Source: a bacterium (GTDB taxonomy: Bacteria > Patescibacteriota > Patescibacteriia > 2-01-FULL-39-33). Taken from it: a DNA stretch of 56,568 bases. The position numbers were made by a program, and so were the translations under genes. The notes under the pieces were generated by a model. The model searched no databases and was not told where the DNA came from. It was given only the letters and a program-made list of their open reading frames with translations. Position 1 is the first letter of the stretch; each line of letters opens with the position of its first letter. Location: NCBI GenBank assembly GCA_029558735.1, contig JAKQDP010000029.1:1-56568 (forward strand), read 5' to 3'. This document shows, in pieces, positions 37,030-45,627 of the stretch.

Positions 37030-38517
37030 CTAATTAATAGCAAATTTAAAGCCGAATTTATTGAGTAGATATTTAATAGCTCGCTTAATTTTGAACAAAA
37101 TAAAATCCAGCCGCTCTTTCTTGTTACCCAATTTGAGCCAAATCACGGCAATGCGCAAAAAATGTTTCAAGCCGCGTTTTTTAACTCCCTCAAACAGCTT
37201 CAGCCGCCATTGCCTAAACAGGACATCTAATTCGGCCGACGGCACTAAGGATTTATTGAACTTATCAGCGCTCTGGTGAAAGGTGATATCATTATAATCA
37301 TCCAAGTTCAGGCTACCAGCAAAAAAATCGTCATAAAGCTTAGTGCCGGGCAGAGGCATAAAAATACTGAAAGAATAATGGTCTGACTCTATCCGTTGAG
37401 CCAATTCAAAAGTCTTGACCATCTCTTCCTTATTTTCCCCGGGTAGTCCAATCATAAAACTGGCTTCCGTCCTGATGCCATATTTATGGCACAATTCAAA
37501 GGCCTTGGTAATATCCGCTAATTTTATTCTTTTATTAATTATCTCATCTAGCACTCTCTGACTGCCCGATTCAACGCCAAAATCAAGCTGAAGGCAGCCG
37601 CTGTCTCTCATCAATCTGACCACACCTTCATTAGTTAAATCAACTCTTGATTGCGCCCCCCAATACATCCCTAATTCCTTCATTAAACCACATATTTTTT
37701 TAACATAATCATAATTAACCGTCAGAGTATCATCAGCAAACCACACCCCCTCCACCCCGTACTGATCCCTAAGCAAGATCAGTTCTTTTTTGATATTATC
37801 CAGACTGCGGTAACGCACCCGCCGGCCGAATACCTTGTTACAGGCGCAAAAAGTACAGCTATAAGGACAGCCGCGCGAACCCATCACCATCACTGATTTT
37901 ATCGGTATGCCCCTAATGACATCGTCCCAGATCTTAGTGTGATAATCCATATTGACCTTGTCATAAGCCGGCAAGGGCAATTCGGAAATATCAATCAACT
38001 CTCTGGATGAATTTATCACTGTTTTGTTTTGACTTTTGTCTAACCAGGCTATCCCCTTCACTGAGGACAACTCCGGTATATCTTTTTCCAGCTCGCGAAT
38101 TAATTCCAAAGTAGTCTGCTCGCCTTCGCCGATAACTGCCACCTCAAAGCCGCGACCCAAAACTTCTGCCGGAGAAGCGGTAACATGAGGCCCGCCAATA
38201 ATGGAATAACAATTTATTTTTTCCCTAATCTGGTTATTGAGCCAGACTACTTCATTTATCTCAATCGTACTGGCGGTAAAACCAATAATTTTCGGCTGTA
38301 ATCTAATCGCCGTTTCTATAATCTCTCTTCTCGCCTTCTGCCGGTCATAAACATAATCTTTGCCACCAAGAATTTTACTCTCAATAATAGTATTGTCATA
38401 ACCGTGGTCTCGCAAATAGCCGGAAATATACATCACCCCGAGAGAATAACGATGTTCCTTAAACCTTTTCGGCGGAAGGATTAATACGATATCGGTTGGC
38501 TTGGTTATTTTGGACAT
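37030..38517 (-). CDS. B12-binding domain radical SAM protein
   Basis: IGFTASTIEINEV, IIGGPHVTASP, AVIGEGEQTTLELI, GSRGCPYSCTFCACNKVFG. Confidence 0.93.
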   Translation of the reverse strand: MSKITKPTDIVLILPPKRFKEHRYSLGVMYISGYLRDHGYDNTIIESKILGGKDYVYDRQKARREIIETAIRLQPKIIGFTASTIEINEVVWLNNQIREKINCYSIIGGPHVTASPAEVLGRGFEVAVIGEGEQTTLELIRELEKDIPELSSVKGIAWLDKSQNKTVINSSRELIDISELPLPAYDKVNMDYHTKIWDDVIRGIPIKSVMVMGSRGCPYSCTFCACNKVFGRRVRYRSLDNIKKELILLRDQYGVEGVWFADDTLTVNYDYVKKICGLMKELGMYWGAQSRVDLTNEGVVRLMRDSGCLQLDFGVESGSQRVLDEIINKRIKLADITKAFELCHKYGIRTEASFMIGLPGENKEEMVKTFELAQRIESDHYSFSIFMPLPGTKLYDDFFAGSLNLDDYNDITFHQSADKFNKSLVPSAELDVLFRQWRLKLFEGVKKRGLKHFLRIAVIWLKLGNKKERLDFILFKIKRAIKYLLNKFGFKFAIN

Positions 38518-38522
38518 AAAGA

Positions 38523-39185
38523 TTATTTACTTTCTATTTTTATAATACTTTGAAAAACAAACAAATTGGGCGGTAAAAACTTTTTCATTCTTTCCAATTT
38601 ATTGGGATACCAGATATTGTCTTCCGCCAAAATATTAAAATTATTTTTCACCAATCTGTCTTTCAATCCATTATAGCTCATCAAATGAATATGCCCCCAA
38701 TCATAAAATATTTCCTTCTCCCCATAATGGCCCAAAAACATCCTGATTCGATTGTTCCAAAGCAAAAAATTCGGCGTAGAAATAATAATTTTTCCATCCG
38801 GCTTAAGGACTTCTTTCAAGCGCTGCAAAGAGCCATCAATATCAAACAGATGCTCCAAAACTTCCGCACAAATAATCAAATCAAATTTATTATCAATAAG
38901 CTCCGGCGGCCAATCATCCCGCTCTAAGTCAAAGGACCGCGCGGCATCCAGGCGTTGTTGCAATTCGTTAATAAATTTTTCTGAAATATCCAAACCGACG
39001 ACAAAATTGTCCGGCTGTTTCAGCTCCTTGGCCAAATAACCACTGGCACAACCAACATCAAGAATTCTTTGGCCGGCTAATAATCCACTACCAGCCAAAG
39101 CCAAAATTTTACGACGCCGCAAACTATTAATGCCATAATCTGTCCTAACCTCATTATAATATTTCTTCAAGGGATTATCGCGCAT
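38523..39185 (-). CDS. Class I SAM-dependent methyltransferase
   Basis: RILDVGCASGYLAKELKQ, FDLIICAEVLEHLFDIDGSLQRLKEVLKPDGKIIISTPN. Confidence 0.92.
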   Translation of the reverse strand: MRDNPLKKYYNEVRTDYGINSLRRRKILALAGSGLLAGQRILDVGCASGYLAKELKQPDNFVVGLDISEKFINELQQRLDAARSFDLERDDWPPELIDNKFDLIICAEVLEHLFDIDGSLQRLKEVLKPDGKIIISTPNFLLWNNRIRMFLGHYGEKEIFYDWGHIHLMSYNGLKDRLVKNNFNILAEDNIWYPNKLERMKKFLPPNLFVFQSIIKIESK

Positions 39186-40212
39186 ATTTTTCTATGTTAA
39201 AAATTAACCCTTCAACCAATTTAGCCGGCTTTAATCTGCTTTGGAATAAAACAAAAGCATTATTCGCTATTTTTTTCCTCAATAGGGCATTGGATTCTAG
39301 GGCTAATATTTTTGCCGCCAAAGACTCGCTGTCAGCCAGCCGGCATAAGGCGATATTCTCACCGTCAGTAAATAATTCTCTGACGGCCGGACTATCGCCG
39401 GTAATCACCGGCCTGGCGCAGGCAATCGCTTCAAAAACCTTGTTAGGAATAATCCGCTTGGTCTTATCACTAGCACCGAACACACCCAAACAGACATCGG
39501 CCCGAGCCATATAGTCTCTTAATTCTTCATAAGGGACATCATCAATAAAATTGACATTAGGATATTGGCCAACCGGAGCCAGCTTCTTAATTTTACTACC
39601 AATAATATTAAATTTTATATTTTTGCTTTCCAACAACTTGGCCGCTTTCAAAATATAATTCACTCCTTGCAGCGGCACCATACTGCCGTGGAAATGAACC
39701 ATAAAATCATCACTGTTTTTTTTACTCCCTACCGGAAATAACTCTCTGTCATCCGAACCAACCCAAACCCGCAAAAATTTTTCTTTTTCCAGATGAAAAG
39801 TTTTGACAAAATAATCAATATGGGCATCAGTATCTAAAATAATCATACTAGCCAAACAGCAAGACAACCAGTCCAGGAACCAAAAATATCTGGCTTTCAA
39901 CGATCGAGGGGACAATTCTTGCCTGTCTAAAACCATTGAATCATATAATGATACAAAAGCGTTAAAAAAAATCGGCCGGCGCGTTAATAGCCGCGCCAAT
40001 ATCATCGCCTGCTGGCCGGGAAAACCGACCATCATCACATCATAAGCTTTTCTAAGCGGCCAATACTGCTTGAACAAGTCAATATATTTGGCCAAGCCAC
40101 GACAATCAGTTCGACATTCAATTATTTCTATGCCATTATCTTTCAACCCCTTAATCAGCGTCCGGTTGCGGCTATAGTTTGAGCGATAAATGCCAAAATA
40201 ACAAACTTTCAT
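39175..40212 (-). CDS. GT4-family glycosyltransferase
   Basis: MVHFHGSMVPLQGVNYILKAAKLL, IIPNKVFEAIACARPVITGDSPAVRELF. Confidence 0.88.
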   Translation of the reverse strand: MKVCYFGIYRSNYSRNRTLIKGLKDNGIEIIECRTDCRGLAKYIDLFKQYWPLRKAYDVMMVGFPGQQAMILARLLTRRPIFFNAFVSLYDSMVLDRQELSPRSLKARYFWFLDWLSCCLASMIILDTDAHIDYFVKTFHLEKEKFLRVWVGSDDRELFPVGSKKNSDDFMVHFHGSMVPLQGVNYILKAAKLLESKNIKFNIIGSKIKKLAPVGQYPNVNFIDDVPYEELRDYMARADVCLGVFGASDKTKRIIPNKVFEAIACARPVITGDSPAVRELFTDGENIALCRLADSESLAAKILALESNALLRKKIANNAFVLFQSRLKPAKLVEGLIFNIEKYAR

Positions 40213-40216
40213 AATA

Positions 40217-41245
40217 TTAAAATTGACTGACTATTTTTTTTGCCAACTTTTCCAAATCATATTCATTAATCACTTTTTGCCTTAATGACAGGCCAACTTC
40301 GACTCTTTGCTGATCAGTCAAAGCCACCGCTTGAGAAATCTTCACTGATAATTGTCGAGGGTTATTTTTTTCCGTCATAAATTTCTCGCCGAGAATATTG
40401 ATAAAAGCCTCATTAGAAGTCAAAACCATTGTGCCGCAAGCCATGGCTTCCAAGACCACCTTATCCACGCTGCCGGTGCCGCTCATATTAATAAATAAAT
40501 CTGCTTGCTGATAATAATGAGGCATATCCTTATTGGCCACCCAGCCGGCAAATTCCACTTGGCTAACCAAATCCATCTTCGCCACCATCTGACGCAAACT
40601 GTCCAAATACTGGCGCTGGGATGGCAAAATCACATCACCGATAATCGTCAGCTTTATTTTAGGGCTACCAATAATATCAATTGCCTTAATTATTGTTTCA
40701 TAATCTTTGGTTGGCGAAATTCGGCCGACGGATATTATTCTAAAAAAACCATCAGTTTGTTTGGCACTATCCGGAGTGAATAATTGAGTATCAATGCCAT
40801 GGCCAATTACCCGGACTTTGGCAGGATATTTCGCCTCGCGAAAACTTTCTGTTGAGGCGGTAATGATAATATCAGCCAATCGTTCCATCAACCGACGACG
40901 CCAAGTGACAGCTCTGTGCGTATACCAGCTAACAATCTTTTTGCTGAAAATTTTTGCCATTGGACCGGCTAAAATAGTGTACTCGGGATTCATATGGCAG
41001 AATAGGCCGTCCACCTTAGGCAGAGTCTTCCAAAGCAATTTCCACAAAGCCAAAACTTTAATAAATTTGTTTTTGGGCAAAAAATATACCTTGATGTTTT
41101 CTGGAAATCCGGCAGCATCGCCGGCCTGCCAAGAAATTACATACAAAGTGTCCAGATTGCCACCAATTTTTTTCACCCAATTATAGGCAAAGCCAGCCAA
41201 AGCATCATTAGGGTCAACTTTTCTGGTTATCATTAATAGAGTCAT
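40217..41245 (-). CDS. GT4-family glycosyltransferase
   Basis: VIGHGIDTQLFTP, RIISVGRISPTKDYETII, SVDKVVLEAMACGTMVLTSNEAF. Confidence 0.92.
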   Translation of the reverse strand: MTLLMITRKVDPNDALAGFAYNWVKKIGGNLDTLYVISWQAGDAAGFPENIKVYFLPKNKFIKVLALWKLLWKTLPKVDGLFCHMNPEYTILAGPMAKIFSKKIVSWYTHRAVTWRRRLMERLADIIITASTESFREAKYPAKVRVIGHGIDTQLFTPDSAKQTDGFFRIISVGRISPTKDYETIIKAIDIIGSPKIKLTIIGDVILPSQRQYLDSLRQMVAKMDLVSQVEFAGWVANKDMPHYYQQADLFINMSGTGSVDKVVLEAMACGTMVLTSNEAFINILGEKFMTEKNNPRQLSVKISQAVALTDQQRVEVGLSLRQKVINEYDLEKLAKKIVSQF

Positions 41246-41949
41246 AATTTTTGAAATTTAATCCTAAAAATGGTAATGAAAAATTTGATAATTTCTTTTT
41301 GGGACAACTTGGATTTGCCATGCCGACGGTCGACGAAAGTAATAGGAACTTCTCTTACCACCATTCCGACCCGCTCCACCAGATAAATAATTTCCTCCAA
41401 AAACGAATAGCCGTTGCTACCGATAGCATCCAAATTTATTTTATCAAATACCGACCGACGATAAGCGCGAAAACCACTGGTCAAATCGTTGGTCTTAATA
41501 CCCAGAACAATTTTTGATATTGACATTGCCCCGGCGCTGGCAAATTTCCGCCACCAATTCCAGCCGATTATTTCTCCGCCGTTAATTTTACGCGAGCCAA
41601 CAGCCACATCAGCGCCCGACTCAATCGCCCGGACCAGTTCAACAATCTTTTCCGGTTGATGGGAAAAATCAGCATCCATTGACACAATAATCTCGGCGCT
41701 CAATGCCAGCGCCCTTTTAAAACCGACCACGTGAGCACTGCCATAACCGAGCTTGCCCGGCCGACAAATAAGATACAGATTGGGAAAATATGTTTTCAAA
41801 TCTGAGACAATCTCAGCCGTGCCATCCGGGGAATTATCATCAATAATAATCACTGACAAATTAGCAATTGGTAAAGCAAAAATTTGCCGGATTAATTTTT
41901 CAATATTTTCTTTTTCATTATAAGTCGCGATGGAAACTGCTATTTTCAT
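41242..41949 (-). CDS. GT2-family polyprenol monophosphomannose synthase-like glycosyltransferase
   Basis: VSIATYNEKENIEKLIRQI, IIDDNSPDGTAEIV, SMDADFSHQPEKI, GSRKINGG, SGFRAYRR, EVPITFVDRRHGKSKLS. Confidence 0.94.
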   Translation of the reverse strand: MKIAVSIATYNEKENIEKLIRQIFALPIANLSVIIIDDNSPDGTAEIVSDLKTYFPNLYLICRPGKLGYGSAHVVGFKRALALSAEIIVSMDADFSHQPEKIVELVRAIESGADVAVGSRKINGGEIIGWNWWRKFASAGAMSISKIVLGIKTNDLTSGFRAYRRSVFDKINLDAIGSNGYSFLEEIIYLVERVGMVVREVPITFVDRRHGKSKLSQKEIIKFFITIFRIKFQKL

Positions 41950-41965
41950 AAATTATATATTTTTA

Positions 41966-42055
41966 CCTCCCCCTACCCCCCCCTCCCCTGCCGGCAGGCA
42001 GGTTTAAACAAGGAGGGGAAAGAAATGGGAATAAAGCAGGCGAATCATCCGCGAG
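41966..42055. repeat. Intergenic repeat with perfect palindrome CCTGCCGGCAGG
   Basis: CCTGCCGGCAGG at 41987-41998 inside CCCCTCC...GGAGGGG inverted repeat arms. Confidence 0.7.
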
Positions 42056-42070
42056 GCTGAAGAAATAATT

Positions 42071-43189
42071 TTACAAATTACCGCCAATAATATCTTGCCA
42101 GAATTTGACTATCTTACTAGTATTATCACCAAATCTTTCTTTTACCATTTGCCTGCCGCGTTCACCCATGGCCTTGGCTTCAATTGGATGCTCCAACAGA
42201 TAAATGATTTTTTCTGCTAGTGCTTGATAATCGCCTACTCCGACCAAAAAACCATTTTTGCCATCTTCAATAATTTCTTTGGCGCCGGTGGTCGCCGTGG
42301 ACACCACTGGTTTGCCGCAGGCATTCGCCTCTACCAGCACCTTGCCAAAAGATTCGGAAGTGGACGATAAAACAAAAACAAATGACTGATTATACAAATC
42401 CATTAAACTATCATGATTAAGCCGACCCTTTAATAAAATGTCTTTGAAATTAATATTATCCATCGCTTGATACAATTCATTGTCTGCTCCGGCCTGAACA
42501 AATTTTGTATCCGGAATTTTTTCCTTCACTAATCTAAAAGCGTTGACCAGTGTGTTATAATCCTTAACCTCATCATCTCTGCCAATATGTAAAATTATCT
42601 TCTTGTCATTTTCAGCTTTAGAATTTTCACTTTCAACTTTAAACTTATCAATATCCACTGGCGTAGAAATAACTCTGATTTTTTTCTCATTAATTCCGGC
42701 TCTAATTAATTTATCTTTCTGCCCTTCACTCATCACCCGAATGGCGTCAGCGCGCGGCACGGTAAATTTGGAAATCCACAAAAATATCCTATTTATTTTT
42801 CGCTCTTTTAACCAACTAAGATTATCCCAAAAATCGCCATGAAAATTTATCTGCAATTTGACGCCAAATTTTCTCTTCAGCCACCAGCCGACCAGACCCA
42901 GTAAAAACGGATCCTGACACTGAACCAAATCAATTTTATGTTTATTATTTATTTGTTTGAAAATTTTAACCGCGTCAAAAATAAACCACGGCTTACAGCA
43001 AGAATTGGTTGGATAACCAATGACCTTGTCGGAAATAAAAAATTCTTTCAAGTCTTCTTTTTTATCGGTATAGACAATAATATCTAAATGGTCGACGGCT
43101 TCGCCATATTTCCGATGACGCTCAATGGCATCACCCAGCCGCTTGCCTCCAACTAATGTTTTGTCCGTGCCAATATTTAGGATGTTCAT
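42071..43189 (-). CDS. GT4-family glycosyltransferase
   Basis: VISTPVDIDKFK, IILHIGRDDEVKDYNTLVNAF, STSESFGKVLVEANACGKPVVSTATTGAKEII. Confidence 0.93.
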   Translation of the reverse strand: MNILNIGTDKTLVGGKRLGDAIERHRKYGEAVDHLDIIVYTDKKEDLKEFFISDKVIGYPTNSCCKPWFIFDAVKIFKQINNKHKIDLVQCQDPFLLGLVGWWLKRKFGVKLQINFHGDFWDNLSWLKERKINRIFLWISKFTVPRADAIRVMSEGQKDKLIRAGINEKKIRVISTPVDIDKFKVESENSKAENDKKIILHIGRDDEVKDYNTLVNAFRLVKEKIPDTKFVQAGADNELYQAMDNINFKDILLKGRLNHDSLMDLYNQSFVFVLSSTSESFGKVLVEANACGKPVVSTATTGAKEIIEDGKNGFLVGVGDYQALAEKIIYLLEHPIEAKAMGERGRQMVKERFGDNTSKIVKFWQDIIGGNL

Positions 43190-45627
43190 AAACTTTCAAA
43201 AATTGATAAAAATCTATCTGCCATATCACTCCAGGAATAAGAATTTTCTGCCGCGGCTCTTTGGAATAAATAATCCCGATAATTATCTTCGTCCAAAAAA
43301 TATTCTATCCCCTCTTTAATGCTGTCTGTTGATAATGGGTCAATCAGCTTACACTGGTTTTTCAAATCATCAGCTAGGCCGTTTTCCTTGGTCAGTAAAA
43401 CCGGCACGCCGATACTTAAGGCCTCTATGGCCGCATTGGGATTCATCTCGGAAATAGACGGCAAAACAAATAAAAATCCCTTAGTAGCAAGACGCTCCAA
43501 TAAATCGGCGTAATCCATCTTTCCTTCAATAAATATATTGTTACCATTAAATTGTTCCAATTTTTCTCTCTCCGGCCCATCACCTATTAAAACCAGTTTT
43601 TTATTGGTTTTTATTTGTTTGAAAGCCTCAATCAACCTTTCCAAGTTTTTCAATGGTATGAAGCGACCGCTAAAAATTATTTCATCGGCATTATAACTAT
43701 CAGCCGAATGCTTCACTGCTCTATTCGTAAATGGATTTTCCACCAAGGAAACCTTGCTATCCGGCAAATTAAAAATCTTCTGATAAATTTCTTTTTGCCA
43801 TTTATTATTAAAAACAATCATATCCGCCCGCCCCAGCACCAAGCGATAAATTGTCAAATAAATTTTTTCAGTCAAGCTTTTCGGCTGGTCATAATATTGA
43901 CTCAGTGGTACTTCGCTCTTTCTAGAGTTAACCATTTTTTCCCACAGAAAATCACCGCCGATTCTAATGACAAGCTTCTGGCCGGCTCGCTTGGCCAAAG
44001 CTGCCGGCCAGCCGGAAGAAACCAGATCTTGGGCAAAAATAATTTTGGCGTCTTTGGCTTGTTTTCTGACAATCCGCCAATAATTAAAATAACGCCAAAA
44101 ATTTCTCGGCACGATAAAAATTTTATCTTCGCGAATTTCTCTTTTTTCGCCATAAGCAACCACCGACCAGACAGTTTCGGCCGACAAGTTTTTAATCAAA
44201 CCGGAAACAAAGGTGGACTGGCCGGAGACCTCCGGCAAATAAGTGCCACTGGCAATGACAATTTTATTTTCAAATTTTTTATTTTGAAAATTATAAAGAA
44301 GCATAATTAAGAGCAAAGGAATAATCGGCAATCGATATTTGGGGTCGACATAAGGGCCGGCGGCAAACACAAAATAAAAAGACAACAGCGCAAATAGAGA
44401 AAAAACAACAAAAACTTTTTTATCCTGCCAAAATGATTTCATCCAATGATAAGCCGCTAAAAGATAGACAATTATCAACAACAAATATCTAATCATCAGC
44501 AACAAATTTTCCCGACTCAACACAAAAACCGCCGCTTGCCGCCAATAACCATCGGAAATCATTTCAGTCAAATTGACTTCATGCTTGGGCTCCACTGAAA
44601 ACGGCAGAAGTTTTTGGTGGCCGTAATAATAAAAAGACTGAAACTGGCCCGACATTAATAATCTGATTGTCCCAGTAAAATGATTCTTCAAATATTTCAC
44701 GGGCTGATTGGCTATCCTCAACAACGACACCTCCATAAGCTGGCTGGAGTATCTAAGGTCTCGCTCCGGCTCGCGAATGTCCGGATCAAAAACGATTTTT
44801 ATTCTGGGCTCTGTCAAATCAGCAGTATAAAAAAGGTAGAAATTAAAAGCCTGAACGGACGACATACCGAAATGGCCAAAAGCAATCTTATTTCTCACTA
44901 GCCATGGGGAAACAATGGCAGTAAAAATTATTGCGGCCAAAACAATATGCAAAATTAATTTTTTAAAATCAACGGAAAAAAATATTTTCTTGCATAAGGC
45001 GAATAAGAGGAAAACAACCAATAAATAAAAACCGACCGGCTTGGCTAAAGCCAAAAAACCCAAGACAATCGCAGACCAAATCAATCCTGTTTTTTTCTTG
45101 TCCAGCCAGAACAAAATTAAAAAATAGAGAGACAACAAAAATAATAAAATCATTAGCGCATCCGGTTCAGCTAGATTGGATCGATATGCCAATAGCGGTT
45201 CTAATGCTATAAGTAATGCGATTAGAATGGATTTCTTTTCTGATAAAAACAACTTGGACAGAAGGTAGACTACAATCGGCGTAAACGATAAAATAACATC
45301 CAAAATTAAAATAGCCAGCCAAATACCGCCAAAACCCAATGAATAAATAAAAGGCAAAAAATAAAGAGGCAGGAGCGGAGTACGAAAAGCAGTGGATTGA
45401 AATGGCTCATCAACAAACCGAGAATAAACTCCGCGTTCAACAATATTTTTGGCAATCAGTACATAATGCTGAGAATCATTCCCATCCAAAAACATGCCAT
45501 CATTATCAAGATAAAAACTGCCCGGACCATAGTGCCACATCATCAACCCGAAAAACAATAACCGCACAGCTAGGGCAACAATAAATAAAATGAAAAATAT
45601 TTTGTGTCGTTTGATAAAATCTATCAT
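43186..45627 (-). CDS. GT39/PMT-like membrane domain fused to C-terminal GT4 glycosyltransferase
   Basis: N-terminal multi-TM region (HYVLIAKNIVERGVYSRF...FRTPLLPLYFLPFIYSL), then VIASGTYLPEVSGQSTFVSGLIKNL...IIFSGRFIPLKNLERLIEAFKQI...PSISEMNPNAAIEALSIGVPVLLTKENG. Confidence 0.9.
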   Translation of the reverse strand: MIDFIKRHKIFFILFIVALAVRLLFFGLMMWHYGPGSFYLDNDGMFLDGNDSQHYVLIAKNIVERGVYSRFVDEPFQSTAFRTPLLPLYFLPFIYSLGFGGIWLAILILDVILSFTPIVVYLLSKLFLSEKKSILIALLIALEPLLAYRSNLAEPDALMILLFLLSLYFLILFWLDKKKTGLIWSAIVLGFLALAKPVGFYLLVVFLLFALCKKIFFSVDFKKLILHIVLAAIIFTAIVSPWLVRNKIAFGHFGMSSVQAFNFYLFYTADLTEPRIKIVFDPDIREPERDLRYSSQLMEVSLLRIANQPVKYLKNHFTGTIRLLMSGQFQSFYYYGHQKLLPFSVEPKHEVNLTEMISDGYWRQAAVFVLSRENLLLMIRYLLLIIVYLLAAYHWMKSFWQDKKVFVVFSLFALLSFYFVFAAGPYVDPKYRLPIIPLLLIMLLYNFQNKKFENKIVIASGTYLPEVSGQSTFVSGLIKNLSAETVWSVVAYGEKREIREDKIFIVPRNFWRYFNYWRIVRKQAKDAKIIFAQDLVSSGWPAALAKRAGQKLVIRIGGDFLWEKMVNSRKSEVPLSQYYDQPKSLTEKIYLTIYRLVLGRADMIVFNNKWQKEIYQKIFNLPDSKVSLVENPFTNRAVKHSADSYNADEIIFSGRFIPLKNLERLIEAFKQIKTNKKLVLIGDGPEREKLEQFNGNNIFIEGKMDYADLLERLATKGFLFVLPSISEMNPNAAIEALSIGVPVLLTKENGLADDLKNQCKLIDPLSTDSIKEGIEYFLDEDNYRDYLFQRAAAENSYSWSDMADRFLSIFESL

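Noticed and set aside
43615-44310. 231-aa plus-strand ORF
   Set aside because: Antisense to the GT39-GT4 fusion gene; no protein-like motifs.
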